This document shows positions 1 through 9,007 of a DNA stretch of 64,000 bases, in pieces. The notes under the pieces were generated by a model. The model had not been told where the DNA came from, did not search any database, and saw only the letters and a program-made list of their open reading frames with translations. The stretch is from NCBI RefSeq assembly GCF_902459565.1, contig NZ_CABPSN010000011.1, positions 112,888 through 176,887 of the forward strand, written 5' to 3'. This DNA is from Pandoraea aquatica (GTDB lineage: Bacteria; Pseudomonadota; Gammaproteobacteria; Burkholderiales; Burkholderiaceae). Position numbers and translations under genes: made by a program. Numbering within the stretch: the stretch's first letter is position 1; every line of letters starts with the position of its first letter.

Positions 1-359
1 ACGTACCAGCAGTCGGGGGCGTCCGGCAGCGCGTCGAGGACGGTGTCCAGCGGCGGCGGTGCGGCGAGACGCCAGGGGTGCGTGAACAGATAGCCCGCGA
101 TGCTCGCTTTCGTCAGTCCCGTCACCCCCGTCGCTCCCGTCGTTCCGGCATCCACCGCCACCCAGCAGGTCTGCGGCGACAAGGTCAGACGTGAGGCAAG
201 GGTGGCTTCCGATTCCAGCATCACGTCGCCGTACGCAAGGGCCTGGACCGCCAATACGTGGGGAAGGTCGCCAGGTTGCATCGGACGAATCCGAAAGTTC
301 GATGCCGCCGTAGACTGCGGCGCGCGCGGCGGGGACGAGGGAGGGGTAGCGGAGGACAT
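1..359 (-). CDS. GNAT-family N-acetyltransferase (N-terminal part, cut by window edge)
   Basis: The minus strand is open without stops from an ATG at 359 to the left edge. After about 20 Ser/Pro-rich residues the protein reads FRIRPMQPGDLPHVLAVQ, the usual first strand and helix of a GNAT acetyltransferase. Further on come a CWVAVD strand and an AGYLFTHPW strand. GNAT enzymes transfer an acetyl group from acetyl-CoA to an amine; the substrate cannot be read from this part, and the acetyl-CoA-binding motif lies outside the window. A TTG at 377 is an alternative start. The gene is divergent from mlaF. Confidence 0.72.
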   Translation of the reverse strand, partial: MSSATPPSSPPRAPQSTAASNFRIRPMQPGDLPHVLAVQALAYGDVMLESEATLASRLTLSPQTCWVAVDAGTTGATGVTGLTKASIAGYLFTHPWRLAAPPPLDTVLDALPDAPDCWY

Positions 360-583
360 CCCGAGGAACGATGACAAGGGCGAAACGTCGTATTGTAGCA
401 ACGGCGCAACACCGGCGCGGGGGCGGAAGCAGATAAGTCCTTGGTGCCGTTGGGTTTTTGCGGCGTTACGGCTATTGGAACGTTATCGCAGCAATACGTC
501 CGGGGCCTGTAGAATCCCGCGGGGCAGCGTCATTCCTTGCTTTCGCCGACCCGGCGTGGACGGCATCGATTGGTAAACCCCCC

Positions 584-589
584 TATAAT
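584..589 (+). promoter_or_regulatory. Candidate -10 box for the mla operon
   Basis: A perfect TATAAT lies 34 bases upstream of the mlaF start codon, in the only sizeable gap before the operon. No good -35 hexamer sits 16-18 bases upstream, so the assignment rests on the -10 and on position. Bases 360-622 otherwise hold nothing recognisable. Confidence 0.4.
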
Positions 590-622
590 TGGCGTTTTGC
601 GCCGCACTATAAGACCCGAAAC

Positions 623-1441
623 GTGCCTACCCCGAATCCGGAAAATCTGCTCGAACTGCGCGACGTCAGCTTTGGTTATGGCGAACGTCTGGTGCTTTCC
701 GGGCTGAATATGCGGTTTCCCCGCGGCAAGGTCATTGCGGTCATGGGGGGCTCCGGCTGTGGCAAAACGACCGTGCTGCGTCTGATCGGCGGCCTCGTGC
801 ACGCCAGTCAGGGTCAGGTCGATTTCGACGGGACCGACGTTTCCACGCTCGACCGCGACGGCTGGTACCGTTTGCGTCGTCGCATGGGCATGCTGTTCCA
901 GTTCGGCGCGCTGTTTACCGACATGACCGTGTTCGACAACGTGGCGTTTCCGCTGCGCGAACACACCCGTCTCGACGAAGATCTGATTCGCGACCTCGTG
1001 CTGATGAAGCTCAATGCCGTGGGCCTGCGTGGCGCACGCGACATGAAGCCGGCCGAGATTTCGGGTGGGATGGCGCGCCGTGTGGCGCTTGCCCGTACGA
1101 TTGCGCTCGACCCGGACCTCGTCATGTACGACGAGCCGTTCACCGGTCTGGACCCGATCTCGATGGGCATTACGGCGAACCTGATCCGCAAGCTCAACGA
1201 CGCACTGGGTGCGACGTCGATCATCGTCTCGCACGATGTCGCCGAGACGTTCGCCATTGCCGACTACATCTACTTCATCAGCGAAGGCCGTATTGCCGCC
1301 GAGGGTGCGCCCGACGCGCTGCGCGCCTCGAACGACCCGACGGTGCGCCAGTTCATCGACGCTCAGCCGGACGGCCCCGTGAAATTCCAGTATCCCGCGC
1401 CGCCGCTCGCGGAAGACTTCGGTATCGGAGCGCGTGCATGA
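623..1441 (+). CDS. mlaF: MlaF, ATPase of the Mla phospholipid ABC transporter
   Basis: Cytoplasmic ATPase of the MlaFEDB inner-membrane complex, which moves phospholipids between the inner and outer membranes and keeps the outer leaflet asymmetric. The 272-residue protein has a Walker [10 protein letters not shown] near residues 42-50, the signature ISGGMARR near 145, and a Walker B LVMYDEPF near 166-173. I chose the GTG at 623 because similarity to the family begins right after it ([20 protein letters not shown]). An in-frame ATG at 458 would add 55 residues unlike any ABC protein and would place the TATAAT box inside the gene. The stop overlaps mlaE (ATGA), implying translational coupling. 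Confidence 0.93.
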   Translation: MPTPNPENLLELRDVSFGYGERLVLSGLNMRFPRGKVIAVMGGSGCGKTTVLRLIGGLVHASQGQVDFDGTDVSTLDRDGWYRLRRRMGMLFQFGALFTDMTVFDNVAFPLREHTRLDEDLIRDLVLMKLNAVGLRGARDMKPAEISGGMARRVALARTIALDPDLVMYDEPFTGLDPISMGITANLIRKLNDALGATSIIVSHDVAETFAIADYIYFISEGRIAAEGAPDALRASNDPTVRQFIDAQPDGPVKFQYPAPPLAEDFGIGARA

Positions 1442-2205
1442 TTACCACCATCGGCAGTTTTGTTCGCGGTCATGTCGAGCGCCTGGGTTACGGTGCGCGC
1501 ATGTTCCTGCGCATGCTCGGATCGAGCGCCGCACTGCTGCGCCGTCCGCGTCTGGTGACGGACCAGATTCACTTCGTCGGCAACTATTCGTTCGTTATCA
1601 TCGCCGTCTCGGGCCTGTTCGTCGGTTTCGTGCTCGGCCTGCAAGGCTATTACACGCTCAACAAGTACGGCTCGGAACAGGCCCTCGGTCTGCTCGTGGC
1701 GCTGTCGCTGGTGCGTGAGCTGGGGCCGGTCGTCACGGCCTTGCTGTTCGCCGGACGCGCGGGCACGTCGCTCACCGCCGAGATCGGTTTGATGAAGGCG
1801 GGCGAGCAACTGACCGCCATGGAAATGATGGCGATCGATCCGATCGCGCGTGTGGTCGCCCCGCGCTTCTGGGCGGGCGTGATCGCCATGCCGATCCTCG
1901 CCGCGATCTTCTCTGCGGTCGGCATTTTCGGCGGCTATCTCGTCGGCGTCGAAATGATCGGTGTGGATTCCGGTGCGTTCTGGTCGCAGATGCAAGGCGG
2001 CGTGGACGTATGGTCGGACGTCGCGAACGGCGTCATCAAGAGCATCGTGTTCGGCATTGCCGTCACCTTCATCGCGCTGTATCAGGGCTTCGAAGCACAG
2101 CCGACGCCGGAAGGCGTGTCGCGTGCTACGACGCGTACGGTCGTGCAGGCATCGCTGGCCGTGCTCGGCCTCGACTTCCTGCTTACGGCACTCATGTTCA
2201 GCTAA
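1438..2205 (+). CDS. mlaE: MlaE, permease of the Mla phospholipid transporter
   Basis: Integral inner-membrane permease of the MlaFEDB complex. The 255-residue length is typical. The sequence shows several hydrophobic segments and the conserved MlaE core, including [19 protein letters not shown] and the acidic [17 protein letters not shown] segment that faces the ATPase. The start codon overlaps the mlaF stop by 4 bases. A 53-base gap separates it from mlaD. Confidence 0.93.
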   Translation: MITTIGSFVRGHVERLGYGARMFLRMLGSSAALLRRPRLVTDQIHFVGNYSFVIIAVSGLFVGFVLGLQGYYTLNKYGSEQALGLLVALSLVRELGPVVTALLFAGRAGTSLTAEIGLMKAGEQLTAMEMMAIDPIARVVAPRFWAGVIAMPILAAIFSAVGIFGGYLVGVEMIGVDSGAFWSQMQGGVDVWSDVANGVIKSIVFGIAVTFIALYQGFEAQPTPEGVSRATTRTVVQASLAVLGLDFLLTALMFS

Positions 2206-2258
2206 CGGGCCGGCTCGCCTGCCAAGACATAGACAGACAGTTTGCGCACACTGACACA

Positions 2259-2798
2259 ATGAAAAAACACCCTCTCGACTTCTGGGTCGGCCTGTTCGTG
2301 GTACTCGGCTTCGCTGCCCTCCTGTTTCTCGCGCTCAAAGCGGGCAACATGAGTTCGTTGTCGTTCTCGAATACGTATCCGGTCACGGTGCGGTTCGACA
2401 ACATCGGCGGCCTCAAGCCGCGTGCGGCGGTCAAGAGCGCCGGCGTGGTGGTGGGGCGCGTGGCGTCGATCAAGTTCGACGACAAGCGCTATCTGGCCGA
2501 CGTCACGCTCAATCTGGATTCGCAGTACCAGTTCCCGAAAGACTCGTCGGCGAAGATTCTGACGTCGGGTCTGCTCGGCGAGCAATACATCGGACTTGAG
2601 CCTGGTGGTGATGATCAGATGCTCAAGGGCGGTGATACGATCACGCTCACGCAGTCTGCCATCGTGCTGGAAAACCTGATTGGCCAGTTCCTGTACAACA
2701 AGGCAGCAGATGCCGGCGGCGCCCAGGCGGGCGGCGCATCGGCAGCACCGGCGGCAGCGCCGGCGGCTGGGGCAGCACCGGTAACCCAAGGAAAATAA
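2259..2798 (+). CDS. mlaD: MlaD, MCE-domain substrate-binding subunit
   Basis: Periplasmic, membrane-anchored lipid-binding subunit; the family forms a hexamer on MlaE. The 179-residue protein has one N-terminal membrane helix (about residues 7-27, FWVGLFVVLGFAALLFLALK) followed by one MCE domain (about 38-118), with the typical VRFDNIGGLKPRAAVKSAGV strand. The C-terminal 30 residues are Ala/Gly/Pro low complexity. I used the ATG at 2259 (MKKHPLDFW): it gives the usual start, and an upstream extension would lie in mlaE. mlaA follows after 6 bases. Confidence 0.93.
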   Translation: MKKHPLDFWVGLFVVLGFAALLFLALKAGNMSSLSFSNTYPVTVRFDNIGGLKPRAAVKSAGVVVGRVASIKFDDKRYLADVTLNLDSQYQFPKDSSAKILTSGLLGEQYIGLEPGGDDQMLKGGDTITLTQSAIVLENLIGQFLYNKAADAGGAQAGGASAAPAAAPAAGAAPVTQGK

Positions 2799-2804
2799 GA
2801 GAAA

Positions 2805-3695
2805 ATGACCAGCTTTCGTACTTCGGCAGTGTTGGCCGCTGGCGCGTTGGCGCTGGCAGGCTGTGCCACTGTCACGAACCCCAACCCCGCTGATCCCATC
2901 GAAGGTTTCAACCGTTCGATGTACAAGTTCAACGACACGCTCGACAAGGCCGTGCTCGTGCCCGTGGCGAAGGGCTACCGTTTCACGGTGCCGGAACCGG
3001 CGCGTGACATGGTCACGAACTTCTTCTCGAACGTTGGCGACGTGTACAACGTCGCCAACAACCTGCTTCAACTGGAAATCACGGCTGCCGTTCAGGACCT
3101 GATGCGCCTGACGATCAACACCTTCTTCGGTGTCGGCGGTCTGTTCGACTTCGCCACGCCGGCGGGCTTGCCCAAGCATAGTCAGGATTTCGGCGTGACG
3201 CTGGGCAAGTGGGGGGTTCCTGCAGGCCCGTACCTCGTGCTGCCGCTGCTCGGCCCAAGTACGGTGCGCGACGGCGTCGGCATGGCCGGTAACATGTTTA
3301 TCGACCCGACGTCGTACATCAAGCCGGACTGGATCAGCTACTCGCTGTACGGTGTGCGTCTCGTGAATACGCGCGCCAACCTGCTCGACGCGTCGAACCT
3401 GCTCGAAGCCGCCGCGCTCGATCCGTACTCGTTCACGCGCGATGCGTATCTTGCACGTCGCAAGTATCTGGTGAACGGCGGGGCGACGAGCGATACGTCG
3501 CTGCCGAATTACGAGGATGAAGACGGCGCAGGCGCTGCCGGTGGTGCTGGGGCACAGCCGATGCCCGCTGCCAAGCCGGCGTCGGGTGCGAGCGCTCCGG
3601 CCTCCGCGTCGGGTGCCCAGGCGGAACCGGACGCGCCGCAAGGCTCGCCGGTGCCGGGCAAGATGGTGCCGGGCGGTCTGCCCTTCCGTCGCTAA
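2805..3695 (+). CDS. mlaA: MlaA (VacJ), outer-membrane phospholipid-removing lipoprotein
   Basis: Outer-membrane component of the Mla system, which takes mislocalised phospholipids from the outer leaflet and hands them to MlaC. It begins with a lipoprotein signal peptide whose lipobox is LAGC (Cys near residue 19). The MlaA core follows (DPIEGFNRSMYKFNDTLDKA, and later LPLLGPSTVRDGVG). The last 70 residues are an Ala/Pro/Gly-rich tail that is longer than in E. coli. In E. coli mlaA is elsewhere on the chromosome; here it sits between mlaD and mlaC, an order known in betaproteobacteria. The 177-base gap to mlaC holds no clear terminator. Confidence 0.93.
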   Translation: MTSFRTSAVLAAGALALAGCATVTNPNPADPIEGFNRSMYKFNDTLDKAVLVPVAKGYRFTVPEPARDMVTNFFSNVGDVYNVANNLLQLEITAAVQDLMRLTINTFFGVGGLFDFATPAGLPKHSQDFGVTLGKWGVPAGPYLVLPLLGPSTVRDGVGMAGNMFIDPTSYIKPDWISYSLYGVRLVNTRANLLDASNLLEAAALDPYSFTRDAYLARRKYLVNGGATSDTSLPNYEDEDGAGAAGGAGAQPMPAAKPASGASAPASASGAQAEPDAPQGSPVPGKMVPGGLPFRR

Positions 3696-3872
3696 TCGTT
3701 ACCGATTGTCGCTAACTGTCGTTGCACCGGGGCCGGGCGTGGTATCTACGCGATCGCCGCGCCGTCTCCGGGCAACAGTTTGTTACACGACACTCCCGAC
3801 AATCCGAGAACTCACGACGCAACGCGGGTATCCAAACCCGCAACACTCGTCACTCGAAAGAGGAAGTCCACA

Positions 3873-4493
3873 ATGAAGAAGTTCTGGCTCATTCCCGTCA
3901 TGGCTTTCATGACGTACACCGCCGCTGGCTCGGCCATGGCACAGGCTCAATCCCCGGATGCGCTCGTTAAGCAGACCGTGACCGACGTGATGGCAGCAGC
4001 CAAGAGCGATCCGAACATCCAGAAGGGCGATCTGAACAGCATTACGCGTCTGGTCGAGCAGAAGATCATGCCGCACGCCGACTTCGCCAAGACGACGCAA
4101 CTGGCAACGGGCGCTGCATGGCGCACGGCTACGCCCGAGCAGAAGAAGCAACTGACCGAACAGTTCAAGACGCTGCTGCTGCGCACGTATGCCGGCGCCA
4201 TTGCCCAGATTCGCGACCAGCAGGTCAACTACAAGCCGTTCCGCGGTCAGCCGAACGATACCGATGCCGTGGTGTACACCGACGTCGTCAACAACGGTCA
4301 ACCGATCGAACTCGACTACCGTCTGTACAAGACGGCGAGCGGCGAATGGAAGCTGTATGACCTGAACGTGCTGGGCGCTTGGCTGATTCAGACGTACCGC
4401 AATCAGTTCGCCGAGAAGGTCAACCAATCGGGCGTCGACGGCCTGATCCAGTTCCTGACGCAACGTAACCAGCAACTCGCAGGCGGCAAGTAA
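3873..4493 (+). CDS. mlaC: MlaC, periplasmic phospholipid shuttle
   Basis: Soluble periplasmic carrier that ferries phospholipid between MlaA and MlaFEDB (Tol_Tol_Ttg2 family). The 206-residue protein starts with a signal peptide, probably cut after SAMA near residue 23. It then has the family fold with the segments LLLRTYAGAI and YRLYKTASGEWKLYDLNV. The ATG at 3873 follows an AAAGAGGAAG ribosome site; the open frame continues upstream, but without a signal peptide. mlaB begins 4 bases after the stop. Confidence 0.93.
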   Translation: MKKFWLIPVMAFMTYTAAGSAMAQAQSPDALVKQTVTDVMAAAKSDPNIQKGDLNSITRLVEQKIMPHADFAKTTQLATGAAWRTATPEQKKQLTEQFKTLLLRTYAGAIAQIRDQQVNYKPFRGQPNDTDAVVYTDVVNNGQPIELDYRLYKTASGEWKLYDLNVLGAWLIQTYRNQFAEKVNQSGVDGLIQFLTQRNQQLAGGK

Positions 4494-4497
4494 GCCC

Positions 4498-4755
4498 ATG
4501 CTCGCGTTGCAAACCGACCTGACTCACGACACTGCCGGCGACGTCCTCGCGCAGGCCATCGATCGCATCGACGCGGGCGAGACCCAGATCGACTGCGCCG
4601 GGCTCACGCACTTCGACTCGTCGGCGCTCGCGGTGCTGCTGGCGCTGCGCCGTCACGCGAGTCGGCGGGGTGCGGTGTTGGCGTTCACTAACTTGCCGAC
4701 GGGGCTGGCCAGTCTTGCGCTGGTGTACGGCGTCGATCATCTGCTTTCGAGCTGA
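4498..4755 (+). CDS. mlaB: MlaB, STAS-domain subunit of the Mla transporter
   Basis: Small cytoplasmic STAS-domain protein (85 residues) that binds MlaF and supports assembly and activity of the complex. The STAS switch motif is visible as IDCAGLTHFDSSALAVLLAL, with the conserved Asp-Ser-Ser. It is the last gene of the mla operon and is followed by a good intrinsic terminator. Confidence 0.87.
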   Translation: MLALQTDLTHDTAGDVLAQAIDRIDAGETQIDCAGLTHFDSSALAVLLALRRHASRRGAVLAFTNLPTGLASLALVYGVDHLLSS

Positions 4756-4786
4756 TTCGTCCGGCCGGACTGCCGCCCTTTCGAAG

Positions 4787-4814
4787 AAGCGCCGTCATGT
4801 GACGGCGCTTTTTT
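4787..4814 (+). terminator. Intrinsic terminator of the mla operon
   Basis: A 10-bp perfect stem AAGCGCCGTC / GACGGCGCTT with an ATGT loop runs straight into a T tract, 31 bases after mlaB. The A-rich left arm means it could work weakly in both directions. Confidence 0.85.
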
Positions 4815-4917
4815 CATGGCCGCGCAGACCTGAGGCACAAATGCCGTGCCGCGAATGCGTTACCAGGGTTACAGGCCGGGTAAGGTGGGCGCAAGCACGG
4901 CCGCCACCGGCTTCCTT

Positions 4918-4923
4918 TATAAT
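4918..4923 (+). promoter_or_regulatory. Candidate -10 box for the ABC exporter - bolA - murA - his operon
   Basis: A perfect TATAAT lies between the mla terminator and the next ATPase gene. No convincing -35 box is seen at the right distance. The rest of the gap 4756-5047 holds only the terminator and GC-rich sequence. Confidence 0.35.
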
Positions 4924-5047
4924 CAGGGGTTTTCTGCCGACTTTTGGGCAGTGACCCCCGTCCGGGCTCCGACGCTGCCACCCTGGGGCAGTCCCCCCGA
5001 TCCGGAAAACAATAATGGCGCTCCCGCGAAGACGGGTGCGTGCAGTC

Positions 5048-5974
5048 ATGGCCGCCATCGAAATCCGTAACGTCAAAAAACGCTATGAAGCGTTGCAGGC
5101 GCTCAAGGGCGTCAGCTTCTCGATCGAAGAAGGCGAATTCTTCGGTCTGCTCGGCCCTAACGGCGCGGGCAAAACCACGCTGATCAGCATTCTTGCGGGC
5201 CTCGCGCGCGCGGACTCGGGCAACATCAGCGTGCTCGGTCACGACGTGGTGCGCGATTACCGCGACGCCCGCCGCAAGCTCGGTGTGGTGCCGCAGGAGC
5301 TCGTCTTCGATCCGTTCTTCTCCGTGCGCGAGACGCTGCGTATTCAGTCCGGCTACTTCGGACTCAAGCGCAACGACGACTGGATCGACGAAGTGATGGC
5401 TAACCTCGATCTGACCGACAAGGCGGACGCGAACATGCGTCAGCTCTCGGGCGGAATGAAGCGACGCGTGCTGGTGGCGCAGGCGCTGGTGCACCGCCCG
5501 CCGGTGATCGTGCTCGACGAGCCGACCGCCGGGGTCGACGTCGAACTGCGTCAGACGCTCTGGAAGTTCATCTCGCGTCTGAACCGCGAAGGTCACACGA
5601 TCGTGCTGACCACCCACTATCTCGAAGAAGCAGAAGCGCTGTGCGACCGCATCGCCATGCTCAAGCGTGGCGAAGTCGTGGCGCTTGAGCGTACGGCGTC
5701 GCTGTTGCAGCGCTTTGCAGGCACGCGTCTCGTGCTGCGCTTCAAGCAGGGCACGTTGCCGGCCGAGCTGCGTCCGTTGCTGGTCGACGGACAGGACACG
5801 AACGGCCATCAGTTCGCGCTGCGCCTGTCGGGCTGCGACGAAGTGGAATCCATTCTCGCCACCTGCCGCGCGGCCGGCGGCATCGTCGAAGACATCGACA
5901 TTCAGAAGGCCGACCTCGAAGACGTATTCGTGCAGATCATGTCGGGTTCGCGCGCGCAGGAGGTGGCAGCATGA
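5048..5974 (+). CDS. ABC-2 type exporter ATP-binding protein (YadG/NodI-like)
   Basis: ATPase of a two-gene ABC-2 exporter, with the permease encoded immediately downstream. The 308-residue protein has a Walker A GPNGAGKTT at about 36-44, the signature LSGGMKRRV near 134, and a Walker B VIVLDEPTAGVD near 153. The C-terminal domain is typical of YadG/CcmA-like proteins. The ATG at 5048 matches the usual family N-terminus (MAAIEIRNVKKRYEALQAL). An in-frame ATG at 5015 would add 11 basic residues and cannot be ruled out. The substrate is unknown; in E. coli yadGH is an orphan exporter, whereas here it is linked to murA, suggesting an envelope role (inference). Confidence 0.88.
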   Translation: MAAIEIRNVKKRYEALQALKGVSFSIEEGEFFGLLGPNGAGKTTLISILAGLARADSGNISVLGHDVVRDYRDARRKLGVVPQELVFDPFFSVRETLRIQSGYFGLKRNDDWIDEVMANLDLTDKADANMRQLSGGMKRRVLVAQALVHRPPVIVLDEPTAGVDVELRQTLWKFISRLNREGHTIVLTTHYLEEAEALCDRIAMLKRGEVVALERTASLLQRFAGTRLVLRFKQGTLPAELRPLLVDGQDTNGHQFALRLSGCDEVESILATCRAAGGIVEDIDIQKADLEDVFVQIMSGSRAQEVAA

Positions 5975-6726
5975 CCGGCTTTAGCACGTTGTTCTACAAG
6001 GAAGTGCTGCGCTTCTGGAAGGTGAGTTTCCAGACCGTGGCTGCGCCGGTGCTCACCGCGCTGCTGTACCTGATGATCTTCGGCCACGTACTCGAAGACC
6101 GCGTGAAGGTCTACGACCAGATCAACTACACGTCCTTCCTCGTGCCGGGGCTGGTGATGATGAGCGTGTTGCAGAACGCGTTCGCCAATAGCTCGTCGTC
6201 GCTGATCCAGTCGAAGATCACGGGCAACCTCGTGTTCGTGCTGCTGCCGCCGCTCTCGCATTGGGAGATGTATGGTGCGTATGTGCTGGCCGCTGTCGTG
6301 CGCGGGCTGGCGGTCGGACTCGGCGTTTTCCTGGTGACGGTGGCGTTCACGCATCTCACGTTCGCTGCCCCGCTGTGGATTTTGGGCTTCGCCTTCTTCG
6401 GCGCGGCGATCCTCGGTACGCTGGGGTTGATCGCGGGCATCTGGGCCGAGAAATTCGACCAGCTCGCAGCGTTCCAGAACTTCCTGATCATGCCGGCGAC
6501 GTTCCTCGCAGGCGTGTTCTATTCGATTCAGTCGTTGCCGCCGCTGTGGCAGGCCGTGTCGCACTTCAACCCGTTCTTCTACATGATCGACGGGTTCCGT
6601 TACGGCTTCTTCGGCGTGTCCGACGTGGCCCCGACGACGAGTCTCGCTGTCGTCGGCGTGACTTTCCTGATACTCGCAACCGTGGCGCTGAATCTGCTGC
6701 GCCGTGGCTACAAACTGCGTCACTGA
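5971..6726 (+). CDS. ABC-2 type exporter permease (YadH-like)
   Basis: Membrane partner of the preceding ATPase. The 251-residue protein has six hydrophobic segments and the ABC-2 membrane pattern, including FLVPGLVMMSVLQNAFANSS and the C-terminal FLAGVFYSIQSLPPLWQ segment. The start overlaps the ATPase stop by 4 bases (ATGA), so the two are translationally coupled. The transported substrate cannot be inferred. Confidence 0.88.
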   Translation: MTGFSTLFYKEVLRFWKVSFQTVAAPVLTALLYLMIFGHVLEDRVKVYDQINYTSFLVPGLVMMSVLQNAFANSSSSLIQSKITGNLVFVLLPPLSHWEMYGAYVLAAVVRGLAVGLGVFLVTVAFTHLTFAAPLWILGFAFFGAAILGTLGLIAGIWAEKFDQLAAFQNFLIMPATFLAGVFYSIQSLPPLWQAVSHFNPFFYMIDGFRYGFFGVSDVAPTTSLAVVGVTFLILATVALNLLRRGYKLRH

Positions 6727-6744
6727 ACTTCTCCAGGATCAGCC

Positions 6745-6984
6745 ATGCTGCCTACCCCCGAACAAATCAAACAGTACATCGAAGCCGGTCTGGCTTGCGA
6801 TCACGTGGCCGTCGAAGGTGACGGTCAGCACTTCTTCGCGACCATCGTGAGCGCGCAGTTCGAAGGCAAGCGCCTCATTGCACGTCATCAACTCGTGTAC
6901 GGCGCGCTGGGCGACCGCATGAAGGCCGAAATCCACGCGCTCTCGATGAAGACGCTCACGCCGGCGGAGTATCAGGCGCAATGA
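6745..6984 (+). CDS. ibaG: BolA/IbaG-family protein
   Basis: A 79-residue BolA-fold protein with the class II helix-turn-helix-like region ([20 protein letters not shown]) and the conserved [17 protein letters not shown] segment. The family binds monothiol glutaredoxins and [2Fe-2S] clusters; the His in RHQLVY is the expected cluster ligand. In E. coli ibaG also sits just before murA. The stop overlaps murA by 4 bases. Confidence 0.88.
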   Translation: MLPTPEQIKQYIEAGLACDHVAVEGDGQHFFATIVSAQFEGKRLIARHQLVYGALGDRMKAEIHALSMKTLTPAEYQAQ

Positions 6985-8321
6985 GGATTACGCAAGAAAG
7001 CGCTGGCGCTGCCGGCAACGGCGAGGCTCTCGCCGGCGAGCGTGTGGCCGCGGACCACCTGGAAATCGAAGGCGGCGAGCGGCTGGAAGGCGAGATTACC
7101 GTCTCGGGTGCCAAGAACGCGGCGCTGCCCATTCTGTGTGCGAGCCTGCTGACGGCCGAGCCGCTGGTGCTGGGCAATGTCCCGGACCTGCACGACGTGC
7201 GCACCATGCTGACGCTGCTCGCGCGCATGGGGGTGAAGGTCGAACGCGATGGCGAGTCGGTGACGCTGGACGCGTCGCAGATTACCGAGCCAGCTGCACC
7301 GTACGAACTGGTGAAGACCATGCGTGCGTCGATTCTGGTGCTCGGACCGTTGCTCGCCCGCTGTGGCGAAGCGCGCGTGTCGCTGCCGGGCGGATGCGCC
7401 ATCGGTGCGCGGCCGGTCGATCAGCACATCAAGGGCCTGCAAAAGATGGGCGCCGAGATCACGCTGACGCATGGCGACATCGTGGCACGTGCCTCACGTC
7501 TGCGCGGCGAGACGCTGGTGACCGACATGATCACCGTGACGGGGACGGAAAACCTGCTCATGGCGGCCACGCTGGCCGACGGCGTGACCGTGCTGGCCAA
7601 CGCCGCACGCGAGCCGGAAGTGACCGATCTGGCCCACCTGCTCGTGAAGATGGGCGCGAAGATCGACGGCATCGGAACCGATCGTCTGGTGGTCACCGGT
7701 GTCGCACGCTTGCATGGTGCAACGCACGATGTCGTGCCGGATCGTATCGAAGCGGGCACGTTCCTGTGCGCGGCGGTGGCCACGCGTGGTGACATCACGC
7801 TGCGCCGCGTGGTGCCGGGCACGCTCGACGCCGTCATCGAAAAATTGCGTGAGACCGGCGCGAATGTGACCGGCGGCGCGGATTGGCTGCGCGTGCAGAT
7901 GGATCGTCGCGCGCAGGCCGTGAGTTTCCGGACGTCGGAATATCCGGCGTTCCCGACCGACATGCAGGCGCAGTTCATGGCGCTCAATTGCATTGCACAA
8001 GGCGCGTCGCAGGTCGTCGAGACGATCTTCGAGAACCGCTTCATGCACGTGCAGGAATTGATGCGTCTGGGCGCGAACATCGGCATCGAAGGCAACACGG
8101 CGCGGATTTCCGGCGTGGATCGTCTGTCCGGCGCGCACGTGATGGCGACCGATCTGCGCGCGTCCGCCAGTCTGATCGTCGCGGGTCTGACGGCCGACGG
8201 CCGCACCCTCGTCGACCGCATTCATCACCTCGATCGCGGCTATCATCGTATCGAGGCCAAGCTGTGCGCCGTGGGCGCACGAATCCGGCGTGTCGAAGCA
8301 TGCCAGGGAGAGATTGCATGA
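6981..8321 (+). CDS. murA: MurA, UDP-N-acetylglucosamine 1-carboxyvinyltransferase
   Basis: First committed step of peptidoglycan synthesis: transfers enolpyruvate from phosphoenolpyruvate to UDP-GlcNAc in the cytoplasm. The catalytic Cys, the fosfomycin target, is seen in [18 protein letters not shown] near residue 139. Family blocks include [17 protein letters not shown] near the N-terminus and [17 protein letters not shown]. At 446 residues it is about 25 longer than the E. coli enzyme because of an N-terminal extension, but the start is fixed by the ATGA overlap with ibaG. It overlaps hisG in the same way. Confidence 0.95.
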   Translation: MRITQESAGAAGNGEALAGERVAADHLEIEGGERLEGEITVSGAKNAALPILCASLLTAEPLVLGNVPDLHDVRTMLTLLARMGVKVERDGESVTLDASQITEPAAPYELVKTMRASILVLGPLLARCGEARVSLPGGCAIGARPVDQHIKGLQKMGAEITLTHGDIVARASRLRGETLVTDMITVTGTENLLMAATLADGVTVLANAAREPEVTDLAHLLVKMGAKIDGIGTDRLVVTGVARLHGATHDVVPDRIEAGTFLCAAVATRGDITLRRVVPGTLDAVIEKLRETGANVTGGADWLRVQMDRRAQAVSFRTSEYPAFPTDMQAQFMALNCIAQGASQVVETIFENRFMHVQELMRLGANIGIEGNTARISGVDRLSGAHVMATDLRASASLIVAGLTADGRTLVDRIHHLDRGYHRIEAKLCAVGARIRRVEACQGEIA

Positions 8322-9007
8322 GTACCGTGAAGTCGGCCAAGCCGGCCCAGCCGCTGGCCCAACCGCTTACGCTGGCGCTCTCGAAAGGGCGTATCTTTAC
8401 GGAGACGCTGCCGCTACTCGCAGCGGCCGGTATCGAGGTGACGGAAGATCCCGAAACCTCGCGCAAGCTGATCCTGCCGACGACCGATCCGAATCTGCGC
8501 GTGATCATCGTGCGCGCGACGGACGTGCCGACGTATGTCCAGTACGGGGCCGCCGACTTCGGCGTGGCCGGCAAGGACGTGCTCATCGAACACGGCGGTG
8601 GCGGCCTGTATCAGCCAATCGATTTGAACATTGCGCGTTGCCGCATGTCTGTGGCTGTACCGAAGGGTTTCGACTACGCGAATGCCGTACGTCAGGGCGC
8701 ACGTCTGCGTGTGGCGACCAAGTACGTGCAAACCGCGCGCGAACACTTCGCGGCCAAGGGCGTGCACGTCGACCTGATCAAGCTGTACGGCTCGATGGAG
8801 CTGGGCCCGCTCGTGGGTCTGGCCGACGCGATTGTCGATCTGGTGAGTACCGGCGGCACGCTGCGGGCCAATAATCTGGTGGAAGTGGAGGAGATCATGG
8901 ATATCTCGTCCCGCCTCGTGATCAACCAGGCTGCGCTCAAATTGAAGCGTGAGTCTTTGCAGCCTATTCTGGATGCCTTCGAGCAGGCGTCCCGGCAAAC
9001 AGCATGA
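8318..9007 (+). CDS. hisG: HisG, ATP phosphoribosyltransferase (short form)
   Basis: First step of histidine synthesis, joining ATP and PRPP. At 229 residues it is the short form, lacking the C-terminal regulatory domain. Such enzymes need HisZ as regulatory partner, and no hisZ is in this window. Typical blocks are [18 protein letters not shown] and the PRPP-binding loop near [18 protein letters not shown]. The start overlaps the murA stop (ATGA) and the stop overlaps hisD, tying cell-wall and histidine genes into one transcript. Confidence 0.95.
   Translation: MSTVKSAKPAQPLAQPLTLALSKGRIFTETLPLLAAAGIEVTEDPETSRKLILPTTDPNLRVIIVRATDVPTYVQYGAADFGVAGKDVLIEHGGGGLYQPIDLNIARCRMSVAVPKGFDYANAVRQGARLRVATKYVQTAREHFAAKGVHVDLIKLYGSMELGPLVGLADAIVDLVSTGGTLRANNLVEVEEIMDISSRLVINQAALKLKRESLQPILDAFEQASRQTA

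Noticed and set aside
100..576. 158-residue plus-strand reading frame upstream of mlaF
   Set aside because: The opposite strand at 1-359 encodes a convincing GNAT start, and the plus-strand translation has no recognisable pattern.
530..1234. Long minus-strand frames through mlaF and many similar ones opposite core genes
   Set aside because: They are rich in Arg, His and Gln, lack motifs, and mirror high-GC coding sequence on the other strand.
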